Source: CAWDMC01 sp963803295 (GTDB lineage: Bacteria; Acidobacteriota; Terriglobia; UBA7540). From it: a DNA stretch of 64,000 nucleotides. The DNA lies in assembly GCA_963803295.1 (NCBI GenBank), contig CAWDMC010000022.1, forward strand, positions 496,001-560,000, written 5' to 3'. Position numbers and translations under genes: made by a program. Positions 1 to 9,880 of the stretch are shown in pieces; the stretch's first letter is position 1, and every line of letters starts with the position of its first letter. The notes beneath the pieces were generated by a model. The model worked only from the letters and a program-made list of their open reading frames with translations, was not told the DNA's origin and did no database searches.

Positions 1-409
1 TCGCGACGCATTCCTAAAGACGCTGGGTGGCAAGGACTCGCCGTAGGGAATTATCTCCCCGATCACCGTTGTGTCGTTAATCGCGCAGCGCCCGAGGAAA
101 GGGCAGCTTTCGCCAGCCTTCCAGGTGGTATCGATTTTCTGGTCGTGGTTGAGTTCGGGCCAGAGGAGGAGACTCACGCCTGCGCCATGCGACGGGCCAG
201 ACTTTCGCTCTCCCGTGGTCCGCGGAGCGCAGAGATCCCGTGAATGCTCCCATCGTTTTTTATTTCGTTGTAGTCAGCGGCGTACTCGGGGCTCGTTAAC
301 GCAGGGGGCGGACCCGGGCGAAACTACGATGGCCGCGCCATCGTCCACGGCGTCATCGTGGCAAACTGGGGGGCTGCGCCGGACGCGTTGAGGAGAGGCG
401 TCGGTCGCC
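1..409. other. no recognisable gene
   Basis: Short reading frames occur on both strands, but none has a recognisable product or coherent codon usage. Recognisable IS630 coding sequence begins only near position 410. The stretch may be decayed 5' sequence of that element or unrelated flank. Confidence 0.4.
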
Positions 410-1190
410 AGACACCTACCGCTGCAGGCAACCCAACGAGGCCGAGGGCGCCATCCGTCCCTGGCAACATCGAACTTGAATCTTCCCTCGCGATCCCGAT
501 TTTGCGCTCAAAGCGGGCCGGATTTTGGATCTGTATGAGCGCCGTTGGAACGGCCAGGCCCCGCAGGACGATGAATTCGTGATCTCGGCGGACGAGAAGA
601 CCCATATCCAAGCCCGACGCCGCAAGCATCCGACTCGGGTTTGCCAGCCCGGGCAGGCCGATGCAAGTCGAGCATGAGTACCAGCGCTGTGGAGCTTGGG
701 CTTACCTCGCCGCGCTCGATGTCCAACAGGCTCGAGTTTTCAGTCGCTGCGAAGCCCAGAACGGGATTGCTCCTTTTGATCGGCTAGTGGACCAAGTCAT
801 GACGAGGCCCCCTTACGATCAGGCCCGGCGTGTCTTCTGGATCGTGGACAATGGTTCGGCCCATCGTGGCTCCCGTGCCGCGGCACGACTGCAGCAGCGC
901 TATCCCGGCTTGGTGTTGGTCCACGGCCCTGTTCATGCCAGTTGGCTAAATCAAATCGAGATTTACTTTTCCATCGTTCAGCGCAAGGTTCTTACCCCGA
1001 ACGATTTCCCGGACCTTGCCGCCGTCGCCGACCGACTGCTGAAATTCCAGAGTTATTACGAATTGATCGCCAAACCGTTCGAGTGGAAGTTCACTCGCCA
1101 GGACCTTCAACAACCTCCTAAACAAGGTGGAACTGGCTACCGCATGAGCCGGAAAAATACGTGACCAAACTCATGAAACGACTGACTAAG
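410..1190 (+). pseudogene. IS630-family transposase remnant
   Basis: Degenerate transposase matching the much better preserved IS630 copy near 57 kb. Translation near 455 gives AIRPW, followed by a TGA where the other copy has Trp in RSWIFPRDP. The first catalytic Asp survives in ISADEKT (about 590). A frameshift near 655-665 moves the rest into another frame (from 661). There the second Asp (WIVDNGSAH) and third catalytic residue (WLNQIEIYFS) are intact, and the end FEWKFTRQDL resembles the family C-terminus. The N-terminal third is missing. The downstream AAATACG...GACTAAG motif resembles the right end of the complete IS630 and the remnant near 42.7 kb. Confidence 0.85.
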
Positions 1191-1621
1191 TGGCATAGCC
1201 GCGCCGTTTGTGGCTCGGCGGCTGCGCCAACACGTTAACAGGGAATGCCGTAAAGTCCTTGCTGCCTCTAATAAGAGCGAGAACCTACGTCGGCTTACAC
1301 GGATTCAATTTACAGGGAGGGGTTAAACGACATAGCGTGTTTGCGTCAAAGCACGACTCAGTGCGATCCCCTGTTCTGACTCTGCCCAATACCGCCGAGT
1401 ACGGCTCGTTGGGCTTTTCCGCCAACATCACAGGGTCCTACAGGATCTTCATCAAAATATGGAGGTTCGGAACGAGCGAAGGCGCACGCCGACGTTGTCT
1501 TGTTGTGAGTTTCGCACGCCCCACTGCTCCGAAGTTACTTCCAGACGATTCCACACAAATCAGCACTACATGCGAAAGCGTGTTTTGGGCACAATTACGG
1601 AAGGCAAATGCTTGTAAGTCA
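1191..1621. other. intergenic, no gene recognised
   Basis: Region between the IS630 remnant and the tRNA. A long open frame crosses it but runs antisense through the tRNA and has no recognisable motifs, so it is not called. No convincing terminator or repeat was found. Confidence 0.4.
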
Positions 1622-1695
<74 letters not shown>

Positions 1696-1823
1696 TCCGA
1701 ATGATACGGGACCTGTCGGGGAAATTCAAGCGGTTTGTGGATGGCCGGACTAGCCAAGTCACGCGGAAGCGACGACCGTTTCTTTTTTTCCTATGTTAGC
1801 GGTGATTGTGATATCAGTCTCGC

Positions 1824-3161
1824 ATGACTCCAGGCGGCATTGCGCACTCAGCAGCCGACAGAGCAGGGAATACTCCCGTTTCTTCGATAGGGCACGTTCG
1901 ATGGGTCCTGTTATTTTGCATATTCATGATGGGTGCGATCACCTACCTTGATCGCGTTAATATCGCTATCAGTGGACAATCGCTGGCGGCGGAATATGGT
2001 CTTGACGATATACGCCTGGGATGGGTATTCAGCGCCTTTGCGGCTGGGTATGCGTTATTTCAGGTACCAGGTGGTTGGCTGGCCGATCGCTTCGGGGCGC
2101 GCCGGGTGCTGACCTGCGGGGCAATCTGGTGGAGCGTGTTCACGGCGGCGACAGCTCTGGTGCCTGGCCACTTCGCCGGGGCCCTGGCCCTGCTCCTGGT
2201 CGTGCGGTTCGTGCTGGGATCGGGTGAGGCTGTCATCTATCCAAGTTCGAACTGCTTCGTGGCCAATTGGATCCCCTCCGAAGAGCGGGGCATCGCCAAC
2301 GGCGTGATTTTTGCGGGGGTCGGTGTGGGGGCGGCGGTGAGCTCACCGCTGATCACCTGGGTAGTAATCCACGATGGCTGGAGGGCATCATTCTGGGTAT
2401 GCTCGGTTATCGGGGCGGTGGCAGGTGTGGTGTGGTTCCTTACGGCGCGCGATACGCCGGAATCTCACCCGCGCATCAGGAGTCCGGAGCTGGAGTATAT
2501 TCGCGCCGGACGCCTGGCGCGGGCGCCCAAGTCTTCCCTTCCCTGGTATGAGATCTTAAAGAACCGAAACGTCCTGACTATCACCTTCAGCTATTTCTGC
2601 TACGGCTATATCGCCTTTATCTTTTTCACTTGGTTTTTCAGTTACCTGGTGAAGGTCAGACACGTGGATCTTCGCCGCAGCGCGCTCTACACAATGATGC
2701 CGTTTGTCGCCATGACTCTCGGATCGGCAATGGGCGGTTGGGTGAGTGACGCTCTGACTCGGCGGTGGGGGAAACGCGTCGGGCGTTGTGGGGTGGCTGC
2801 TTTCGGGCTTGGACTTGCAGCTGTTTTGATTGGGGCGGGCGCGAGGGCACAGAGCCCTGGGGTGGCCGCGCTCGTCCTAGCAGGGGGCGCCGGCGCGCTT
2901 TATATTGCCCAAAGTTCGTTCTGGGCAGTCAGCGCTGATATCGGCGGTCGATCGGCGGGTTCCGTTTCAGGATTCATGAATATGGGAGCGCAATCTGCCA
3001 GCGTCCTCTCCGCTTCGCTCACCCCGTGGATCGCGCAGCAGTTCCATTGGACGAGCTCCTTCCTGGTGGCGGGGAGTCTTGGTTTGCTTGGAGCCCTCGC
3101 TTGGTTGACGGTGGACCCTCAGCACCCCCTTGCAGTTCCGCCTGACCGTTCGCAGCCTTGA
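1824..3161 (+). CDS. MFS transporter, sugar-acid/anion symporter type
   Basis: A 445-residue inner-membrane protein with about 12 hydrophobic segments in two halves. TM1 has TYLDRVNIA, followed by the loop 2-3 signature GWLADRFGARR. Both are typical of the anion:cation symporter group of the major facilitator superfamily (hexuronate, glucarate and galactonate transporters), so a proton-coupled organic anion is the likely substrate; the exact one cannot be read from sequence. Length is normal for the family. The ATG at 1824 has no clear Shine-Dalgarno. It is followed in the same direction by smpB, with no sign of functional linkage. Confidence 0.85.
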   Translation: MTPGGIAHSAADRAGNTPVSSIGHVRWVLLFCIFMMGAITYLDRVNIAISGQSLAAEYGLDDIRLGWVFSAFAAGYALFQVPGGWLADRFGARRVLTCGAIWWSVFTAATALVPGHFAGALALLLVVRFVLGSGEAVIYPSSNCFVANWIPSEERGIANGVIFAGVGVGAAVSSPLITWVVIHDGWRASFWVCSVIGAVAGVVWFLTARDTPESHPRIRSPELEYIRAGRLARAPKSSLPWYEILKNRNVLTITFSYFCYGYIAFIFFTWFFSYLVKVRHVDLRRSALYTMMPFVAMTLGSAMGGWVSDALTRRWGKRVGRCGVAAFGLGLAAVLIGAGARAQSPGVAALVLAGGAGALYIAQSSFWAVSADIGGRSAGSVSGFMNMGAQSASVLSASLTPWIAQQFHWTSSFLVAGSLGLLGALAWLTVDPQHPLAVPPDRSQP

Positions 3162-3268
3162 GCCCGCTGGCGGGGCGCTCTCCGTAAAGTGTCGTACGGG
3201 ACCCCGAGAAGTTCTTACCTTTGAAGGCAGCCGCCGGTTCCGTGGCCGTGTGCTACCATAAAGAAATC

Positions 3269-3802
3269 ATGTCGGGGCAGGGTTCGAAGCAGGTTGGAGG
3301 TCGGAAGCCGAAAACGGGCGGCGTTGGCGCGAGCAAGACTGAGTTCAAGAACTTCGCGCTGAACAAGCAGGCTGGCCACTACTACCACCTGCTGGAGAAG
3401 TTCGAAGCCGGAATCGAGCTAACGGGCACCGAAGTGAAATCCATCCGGGGAGGGAAGGCCAATCTCAAGGATGGCTACGCCGTGGTGCGTGGCAATCAGC
3501 TGTGGTTGACCGCTTGTCACATCGGCGCGTACTCACCCGGCAGCTACCTGAACGCGGACTCGCTTCGGGACCGCAGGCTGCTGCTGCATCGGCGGGAGAT
3601 CGACAAGCTGATGGGCCGCACACGAGAGAAGGGATTGACCATCGTTCCCACTCGGCTCTACTCGAAAGGGAATTTGATTAAGTGCGAGATTGCCTTGGCC
3701 AAGGGTAAAACCGTGTGGGACCAGCGCGAGACCTTGCGCCGCCGTACGGTAGACCGCGAGACCGCCCAGGCGATCCATGAGCATCGGCGTAAGACCTTGT
3801 AG
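3269..3802 (+). CDS. smpB: SsrA-binding protein SmpB
   Basis: SmpB binds tmRNA and brings it to stalled ribosomes for trans-translation in the cytoplasm. The family core starts at FKNFALNKQAGHYYHLLEKF and includes GIELTGTEVKSIR, the GGKANLKDGYAVV segment and the basic tail ending near HEHRRKTL. The ATG at 3269 gives 177 residues, slightly longer than usual because of a Gly/Lys-rich N-terminal leader. An in-frame TTG at 3221 would add 16 residues but is less likely. No tmRNA gene was recognised nearby. Confidence 0.95.
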   Translation: MSGQGSKQVGGRKPKTGGVGASKTEFKNFALNKQAGHYYHLLEKFEAGIELTGTEVKSIRGGKANLKDGYAVVRGNQLWLTACHIGAYSPGSYLNADSLRDRRLLLHRREIDKLMGRTREKGLTIVPTRLYSKGNLIKCEIALAKGKTVWDQRETLRRRTVDRETAQAIHEHRRKTL

Positions 3803-3974
3803 AGAGGTCTGAGCCGCCCAGGAGTCAGGAGCATTTTTTAATCGCGTTCGTCACTCTCGCCGGGCGATAGCGAGACTCTCGCAAAAGTGAAGCAGAAGGT
3901 TAGAAAGAGGCTCTTTATTTGACTCAGAGTGACGACTCACGGCAACTCTGCTCACACACTCCAAGGAGACGGCT

Positions 3975-5492
3975 TTGCAGATCAACCTTGTTCAAGAACC
4001 TGTTGCGCGACTGACCGCGACCACCCTAATCGTCTACAGTTTCGAGGGGAGTCCCACTTCGACCGGTACGGCGGAGCAGTTGCCGGAGGAGACAAAGACC
4101 CTGCTGGCTGAGCTCCAAAACAGTGGTGAGCTGACCGGTAAGAGCTACGAATGTACGCTCATCCACCATCCTTCGGGTTTAGCGGCCTCGCGCTTGCTCG
4201 TAGTCGGAGCCGGGAAGAAGGATAAGCTCAACGATACCCAGTTGCGACGCTTGGCTGGAACCGGCGTACGCTACGTACGTTCCCGGGGACTACACGAGGT
4301 CTCTTGGTTGCTCGAGACGAAGGAGAACAAGAAGGTCGACACGCCGGCGATGCAGACGATTGTGGAGGGCGCCATCCTGGGTGACTACGACGGCGACCGC
4401 TATCGAACCGACCGCACACCAAAGAGCGTCGACAGGCTTGATCTCGTCACGCTCGCCAAGATCGACGACAGCGTCCGTACAGCGATCGAGCGCGCTCGGA
4501 TCATCGCCGAATCTCAGAACTTTACCCGCGATCTGGTGAACGAACCATCCAATATCATGACGCCGACTCTGCTGGCCCAGCGCGCCTCCTCGTTGGCCGC
4601 TGAGTTCGACTTGGAGACCATTGTCCTCGAGCCTGAAGAAATCCGCGGCTTGAAGATGGGGGCCCTATGGGCCGTGGCGCAGGGCAGCGATGAGCCTGCG
4701 CGCTTGATCGTGGTTCGCTATTCCCCCGCCAATGCTCTGGACATGCCGCTGCTGGGACTCATAGGCAAAGGCATCACCTTCGATACCGGAGGCATTTCGA
4801 TTAAGCCCGCCGAGAATATGCAAGAGATGAAGACGGACATGGCCGGCGGGGCCACCATGTTAGGGGTAATGCGGGCGATCGCCCAGCTGAAGCCGCGAGC
4901 GCGGGTGATGGCGGTTATCCCGGCTACGGAGAACATGCCCAGTGGCAAGGCTTTTAAGCCCGGCGATGTAGTCACCAGCATGTCTGGCAAAACTATTGAG
5001 ATCATCAATACCGACGCCGAAGGCCGCCTGGTGCTGGCCGATGCCATCACCTACGCGAAGCAACACGGCGCGTCAGTGTTAATCGACGCAGCTACTCTCA
5101 CGGGCGCGGTTATGGTAGCTCTCGGCGCCATCACCACGGGCGTCTTCGGCAACAACAAAGAGTGGGTCCACAAGGTTCTGGCCAGCGCTGCCGCGGTGGG
5201 CGATCGCATGTGGGAACTGCCTGTGGACGACGAGTATCGCGAATTGTACAAGAGCACCATCGCCGATATGGCCAACACTGGCGGACGTTACGGAGGCGCT
5301 ATCACGGGAGCAATGATCATCGGCGAATTCGCGGGGGATACCCCCTGGGTGCATCTTGATATCGCCGGAACCCGCTGGTCGGGCGAGGAAAAGCCGTATC
5401 TTGCCAAGGGTCCAACGGGCAATCCGGTGCGCACCCTAATTCACCTGTTGACCAATCTCAAGTGGGCGGACGCGCGGCCACAGGGTAGGTAG
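3975..5492 (+). CDS. pepA: leucyl aminopeptidase (M17 family)
   Basis: Cytosolic dimetal aminopeptidase releasing N-terminal residues from peptides. The 505-residue protein has the M17 layout: an N-terminal domain, then the catalytic domain with the metal- and substrate-binding segments GKGITFDTGGISIKP, MKTDMAGGATM and the signature NTDAEGRLVLAD. The start is a TTG at 3975, chosen because a strong AAGGAG lies six bases upstream (3963-3968) and the protein begins MQINLVQ, matching the family N-terminus. The 3' end abuts decayed recombinase DNA. Confidence 0.95.
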   Translation: MQINLVQEPVARLTATTLIVYSFEGSPTSTGTAEQLPEETKTLLAELQNSGELTGKSYECTLIHHPSGLAASRLLVVGAGKKDKLNDTQLRRLAGTGVRYVRSRGLHEVSWLLETKENKKVDTPAMQTIVEGAILGDYDGDRYRTDRTPKSVDRLDLVTLAKIDDSVRTAIERARIIAESQNFTRDLVNEPSNIMTPTLLAQRASSLAAEFDLETIVLEPEEIRGLKMGALWAVAQGSDEPARLIVVRYSPANALDMPLLGLIGKGITFDTGGISIKPAENMQEMKTDMAGGATMLGVMRAIAQLKPRARVMAVIPATENMPSGKAFKPGDVVTSMSGKTIEIINTDAEGRLVLADAITYAKQHGASVLIDAATLTGAVMVALGAITTGVFGNNKEWVHKVLASAAAVGDRMWELPVDDEYRELYKSTIADMANTGGRYGGAITGAMIIGEFAGDTPWVHLDIAGTRWSGEEKPYLAKGPTGNPVRTLIHLLTNLKWADARPQGR

Positions 5493-5499
5493 TTTTTTG

Positions 5500-6190
5500 G
5501 ACCCTGTCATTCGAGTCTTGAACGCAAGCCACTGGGGTGGTGCATAGACTGTCTGAACGCAAAAGATAATGTGGGCCGGGTTGGGGTATTGACGGCTTCG
5601 GGGGAGCGTGAGGTGGCCGTGACATAGTAACTGGATCTGGCTTGGCATTAGGTATCGGAATCGAATGGCGGATCGTGAGAGTATCTTTGCCCACCAAGAT
5701 CTCTTTCGCCAGCAGTCGCACGATTTTCTGCCGTTCGCTCACCTCCAGCGTGTCGGCCCTCAACCGCAACTGGGCACAGAAACCGGCGAGCGTTTCCGCC
5801 AGCCGCAAACAATGTGCCTGGTCGGCGCTGGTTGCTTCTAGCGACTGCCGCTCGGATTGCACCGCTTGTTGTTGCTTGCGCAGTTCCGGCATGCGAACGC
5901 GAAGTTGCTCTAAGCCCATCAGACCTTCCTGATTGGCGTTCAGCAGGCGGTCGATGCTCTTTTCCAACCGGGCCTGCTCCCGCTTTAACAACTCTTCGCG
6001 TTGCTTCCTCGGATCGCTCTTCTTGGCGGCTTCCAACCGCCGGTTCAGTTCCTCCTGAATTACTCGGGGATCTTCCAGCAGCCGCAAGAGCTCCTTCCAA
6101 ACGACGGCATCAAGGTGATCCTGACGAACCGGCGGGTTGTCGCAAACCGCTCCCCGCAGATGACGATAAGCATCGGAACCCAGGGAGGCA
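5500..6190 (-). pseudogene. large serine recombinase, C-terminal fragment
   Basis: On the minus strand the translation begins in the zinc-ribbon segment GSDAYRHLRGAVCDNPPVR. It continues through HLDAVVWKELLRLL, a Glu/Arg-rich coiled coil, and ends with QKIVRLLAKEILV...TLTIRHSIPI, the typical C-terminus of large serine recombinases of integrative elements. The catalytic N-terminal domain is absent. At about 6190 the sequence switches to a recombinase fragment on the opposite strand, so this is one side of an inversion-type junction. The ORF overlaps the end of pepA antisense; the true end is probably near 5500. Confidence 0.75.
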
Positions 6191-6194
6191 GGGA

Positions 6195-6753
6195 TATCAG
6201 GTTCCGTGCGAGTGGCGCTTCCAAGATGAAGGTTATAGCGGCGCCACGCTGCTGCGGCCCGGGTTGGAAGCTTTGCGTGACTTGGCCGCCGTCGGCCATA
6301 TCGAAGCGGTGCTCATTTACTCGCCGGACCGCCTGAGTCGTAAGTATGCCTATCAGGTGCTGCTGGCCGAGGAGTTGAACCGCTGTGGGGTGGAGTTGGT
6401 CTTCTTGAACTCTCCCTCCGGCGCCACGCCGGAAGATCAACTCCTACTCCAATTCCAGGGTATGATCGCCGAATATGAACGGGCGCAGATTGCCAACGCT
6501 CGCGCCGGGGCAAGCGCCACCGCGCCCGACAGGGTCGATCAACGTGTTCTCCGGCGCTCCTTACGGTTACCGTTATGTTCGCAAGAGCGACACCTCGGCG
6601 GCTTATTACGAGGTGATCGAGTCGGAGGCGGCGGTGGTGCGCCGTGTGTACCAGGCATACACCCAGGGGGGGCTCAGCATCAATGACATCGCGCACAGGC
6701 TCAACCAGGAGCAGGTTCCGACTCGGACGGGGACCACCCGCCGGGCCTCATAA
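6195..6753 (+). pseudogene. large serine recombinase, N-terminal/middle fragment
   Basis: Plus-strand translation reads WRFQDEGYSGATLLRPGLEAL, then YSPDRLSRKYAYQVLLAEEL and QGMIAEYERAQI. These belong to the resolvase catalytic domain, but the segment with the nucleophilic serine is missing. After a frameshift near 6490-6530 the next frame continues with the recombinase domain (GAPYGYRYVRKS, EAAVVRRVYQAYTQGGLSINDIA, LNQEQVPTRTG). The fragment ends at 6753, where a third recombinase begins on the other strand. It could be the missing N-terminal part of the preceding minus-strand fragment, flipped. Confidence 0.75.
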
Positions 6754-8033
6754 CGCGCTTGTTCCAGTTGCAACTCCCGCTGCCGGCGTTGCGCGATCAG
6801 GTCCTGCTCCAGTTGATCCAGCACCTGTATCGCGACCCGCAGGCTGAGCGGGGAGACCGCCCCGAGAAATACCTCCACGACGGCAGTGTCGACCGGACGG
6901 GAGGTCATACTCTGGCAGATCTTTTCGTCTCCGTCGTGATAACCCTTCAGGCAAGTATACGAGGGCGAACGGTTCTCTCGCGCCGCTCGATCTTGTACAC
7001 TCATCTTTCGACCACAGACCCCACAGTAAACGATCCCCTGCAGGAGTGCGCGTCCTTCTCGCGGCGCACCTCGGCTCTCCGCGTGGTTCCAATTCTCCCG
7101 CAACCGCTCTTGGTTCTTCACGTATTCCTCCCAGCGGAGGTAGGCCGGGTGATGGGCGGTAATTTTCACCGGCCATTGTTCCAGGGATCGAACCTGCGCC
7201 GCGGCCTTGCCTGTCTTCGGCGAGCGCCGTTCCGCCGAGTATTCCGACCGCCCGTACACGTAGGCGCCCGCATAAGCAGGATTGTGTAAGATCCGAACCA
7301 CCGTGCTCAGCGTGGGCACCTTCCACACCAGTGAACCGTAACCTTCCGAAGCGACAACCCGCGTGGGCAGCTCCAGCCCTTGCTCCTTCAACTCCCGCAC
7401 CACGGCTCGCACCACTCCGTGACGGCGATAGCCCTCGAACACACAACCCAGCCGTTGCCGCACCTGGGTGTCGGGATCGAGCGTCCAGCCACCGTCAGCT
7501 CCTCGCACATAGCCCACCGGCAAAGAAAAATGCAGGAGCCCCTTGCGCGCTTTGTTCCATCGCCCTTCGTATAAGCGGGTCCGCAGTGTGAACAGTTCTG
7601 CTTCCGATATTGTGCCCTTCACGCCCAAAAGCAAGCGATCATTCGGCTCGCGGGGATTGTAGACTCCACCCTCATCGGCAATCAAGGTGCCACTCAGTCC
7701 GCAGATCTCCATAAGCCGATACCAATCGCTGTTGTTGCGCGCCAGTCGCGACGCCTCCAGCATGAGTACGATTCCTACCTTGCCCAGGCTCACTTCCGTC
7801 GCCAAACGCTGGAACCCGGTACGGTGGGCGGCAGTGCTGCCCGAGCGGCCCTGATCTTCGTCAATGACTTCCACTCGACTGGGCGGCCACCCCAACTCGG
7901 TTGCACGGTCGCGAAGCCGATACTGCCGTTCCGTGCTTTCACGATTTTCCATCACCTGTACGGGGGTTGACTGCCTCACGTAGACAAAAGCCGTCCGCTC
8001 CTGATGGGTGCTTTGAACCTTTGTGGTGGTCAT
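6750..8033 (-). pseudogene. large serine recombinase, C-terminally truncated
   Basis: Starts at ATG 8033 with FVYVRQSTPVQVMENRES, whose Ser is the expected nucleophile, followed by EDQGRSGS, LMLEASRLARNNSDW and the recombinase domain (LPVGYV...NPAYAGAYVYGRS). A zinc ribbon (GIVYCGVCGRKM...YTCLKGYH) and the start of the coiled coil (RRQRELQLEQARYEA) follow. At about 6750 the frame runs into an oppositely oriented recombinase, so roughly the last 200-300 residues are lost. Its ATG overlaps the stop of the DUF4338 gene as ATGA, implying translational coupling. DNA-binding residues may remain, but function is doubtful. Confidence 0.85.
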
Positions 8034-9226
8034 TCTCTAGAACCCTCCTGGACGGCAGGGCGGTCTAGTCGGCGCCGTACCAGTTCAATGAACAGTGTTT
8101 CTAGGGACGCTGGGACCGGGTTCGCCAAGGCAGCGTCCGCAATCGTCGCGGATCTCGCGGCTCCCCACGCACAGGATGACCCGACTACCGCCGGTCTGAC
8201 GTTTGCGCCGTGAGGGGAAGCCCTTCGATGTCTTGCCTCAGTGGCGGAGCGCTCGCGGGGTCGAACTTGATGCCACACGAGACGGGCAAAGAGGCTATGG
8301 GCATCCACGAGTTCGGCATGTGGTGCATTACCATACGTTGGGACGGGATTACTGCAGAGCCGCTGTCGGGCATCGCACACCAGGGGGTAAACGTAAATAT
8401 CCTTGATCGCTTGTCCCTGACTTTTATGCTCGCGGTCCATGCGACCCCGCCCCCTGGTTTGGCCCACCCTGATCCAGTTGGCAGCCTGGTAGCAGGTGCC
8501 ACGAAAGCGCGTCACATCCACCAGGGTTTCCAGCAGTACGGGATGACACCCGTAGTGCTTCTCCCAGTCAGCCGGCACTTGCCGTGCACTCAGCGCCAGG
8601 ATCTTGCTGGCGAGTCCTTTGACGTGCACCCCCGGCAAAATCAGGAATCGACCGTTGTTGACGACCTGTTGCAGGTGACGCTGTCGTTGTGCCTCGCTCC
8701 AGCCGATCCACGCATCCCGAGCCCGCATCTTCCAGGCCGGCGAGTTCCAGAGCAGGCAGGCTAACTCCCGATCGCGACAACGCACCCAGTAGCGCAGGTT
8801 CGCGCCGAAGGGTACGCGACAGCCGAGATAGTGGTAGGCCTCCACCTTTTCGCGCCAACGGCGGCTGTCGGCTTCACCTCCCACGAGGACCATCTCCAAG
8901 GGTGTGTATTCGCTCACGGTGCCTGCGACAGCGCTGGGCTCTGCGCAGACCCCTGAGAGGTCTGGCCGCCGCGGACCTTTCCCGCCCAATTTTCGAAGGG
9001 CGGGCAGTGTCAGGAATTCTTTGGCTTGGAGCTGCTCCAGCAGTTGTCGGCATTCATGGTCCTTCAGCCTTCCACTCGGTCGCCTCCATTCGAGTAATTC
9101 GCAGACCGTTCGCGCGATCTCGGTCACCCCCAAAGCAGAGAATTTCTCCGCGATCTGGCGCATTAGTTCCAATTCCTCCACACCGAATGTACGCCCGCAA
9201 AAGGTCAGGGATGGGGACATGATCAT
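8030..9226 (-). CDS. DUF4338 / DruA-like protein
   Basis: Residues of about 130-300 carry the DUF4338 pattern: EAYHYLGCRVPFGANLRYWV, LLWNSPAWKMRARDAWIGW, NNGRFLILPGVHVKGLASKIL, RFRGTCYQAANWIRVGQT and a basic stretch ending KDIYVYPL. DUF4338 is the domain of DruA from the Druantia antiphage system; orphan copies also occur on mobile elements and their activity is unknown. None of the other Druantia genes is present here. The last 95 or so residues do not resemble the family and may reflect a frameshift. The stop overlaps the next recombinase start (ATGA), so the likely context is a serine-recombinase element. The start could be ATG 9226 or 9220. Confidence 0.75.
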   Translation of the reverse strand: MIMSPSLTFCGRTFGVEELELMRQIAEKFSALGVTEIARTVCELLEWRRPSGRLKDHECRQLLEQLQAKEFLTLPALRKLGGKGPRRPDLSGVCAEPSAVAGTVSEYTPLEMVLVGGEADSRRWREKVEAYHYLGCRVPFGANLRYWVRCRDRELACLLWNSPAWKMRARDAWIGWSEAQRQRHLQQVVNNGRFLILPGVHVKGLASKILALSARQVPADWEKHYGCHPVLLETLVDVTRFRGTCYQAANWIRVGQTRGRGRMDREHKSQGQAIKDIYVYPLVCDARQRLCSNPVPTYGNAPHAELVDAHSLFARLVWHQVRPRERSATEARHRRASPHGANVRPAVVGSSCAWGAARSATIADAALANPVPASLETLFIELVRRRLDRPAVQEGSRE

Positions 9227-9386
9227 GGGGGCTGGCGGCCTCGAACTCCTTCCTGATTTTCCGATCGCTCGGTCTGCACGTGCCGACGGCAGCCTTAGCC
9301 CACCTTACCGTATCCAAAAGGGCGGCATTTGTCCAGCGAAATCTTTCAGCGGTCTGCTGTGGGAGGCTTCTCCGGCCAGCAGACAA
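9054..9386 (-). CDS. uncertain small ORF upstream of DUF4338
   Basis: A 110-codon frame on the same strand as, and overlapping, the DUF4338 start. Only its first half (RWTNAALLDTVRWAKAAVGT) looks like plausible protein; the rest overlaps the DUF4338 frame. I do not recognise it. Listed because it fills the gap between two likely cassette genes. Confidence 0.2.
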   Translation of the reverse strand: MSAGRRSLPQQTAERFRWTNAALLDTVRWAKAAVGTCRPSDRKIRKEFEAASPHDHVPIPDLLRAYIRCGGIGTNAPDRGEILCFGGDRDRANGLRITRMEATEWKAEGP

Positions 9387-9418
9387 ATCTGCTTCGCTAT
9401 GGACACCTCGTACCCACC

Positions 9419-9547
9419 TCAGTCCTTGTAGCGAAGACCTCCACCACCACGCAGCACAGTTATAGCCATGGCCATCGAGTCGACGTAAACCCCGATTCGA
9501 TGAGCGACCGACGTCGCTGTCGAGAGAAGCCCAAAAGCTTCAGGCAT
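9419..9547 (-). CDS. small cassette protein, 42 residues
   Basis: Begins at ATG 9547, inside the last codons of the preceding DUF5372-like gene, and encodes MPEAFGLLSTATSVAHRIG followed by VYVDSMAMAITVLRGGG. The nested start suggests translational coupling. Function is unknown. It occupies the same kind of position as the short MSEALPVLRVP protein in the recombinase cassette near 43 kb. Confidence 0.4.
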   Translation of the reverse strand: MPEAFGLLSTATSVAHRIGVYVDSMAMAITVLRGGGGLRYKD

Positions 9548-9773
9548 GGGAATCTCTTTTGTAGGGGTTGGGGCCGTGACTGCCAAGAAAACGAACCATT
9601 TCGCACAGCGCGGTCGGAGAGAGAAGGACCGTTTGCTGCCCATCTGACGAAGGAGTTCCTTCCGTCTGTGGGACAGGGAGATCTGTCCAATTCCAAGGAA
9701 CCGCCGTCATACCCCCAATGCGAAAGCGCACCCAAACCCACGGTTTGCGTTCCCGCCAGAAGACGCGCCTCAC
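9540..9773 (-). CDS. DUF5372-like small protein
   Basis: A 77-residue basic protein with VWVRFRIGGMTAVPWNWTDL near the middle and VLLSPTALCEMVRFL near the end. The tryptophan-centred (P)xxWTD motif followed by a Leu-rich helix resembles DUF5372-type proteins that accompany large serine recombinases in acidobacteria. Assignment is from memory of the motif. It lies first in a minus-strand series followed by the 42-residue ORF, the DUF4338 gene and a recombinase. Confidence 0.45.
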   Translation of the reverse strand: MRRVFWRERKPWVWVRFRIGGMTAVPWNWTDLPVPQTEGTPSSDGQQTVLLSPTALCEMVRFLGSHGPNPYKRDSHA

Positions 9774-9880
9774 CCGACCGGCTTGGCCGCAGTAGGGACT
9801 CTCTTCTGAGGTAATCCTGAGCGAACACCCACAAAGTACAACATAGGGTGTAGTCTGTTGCTGGCTTAAAGGGGGTCATG

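Noticed and set aside
8030..9226. Complete Druantia defence system
   Set aside because: Only the DruA-like domain is present; no helicase DruE or other Druantia genes within the window.
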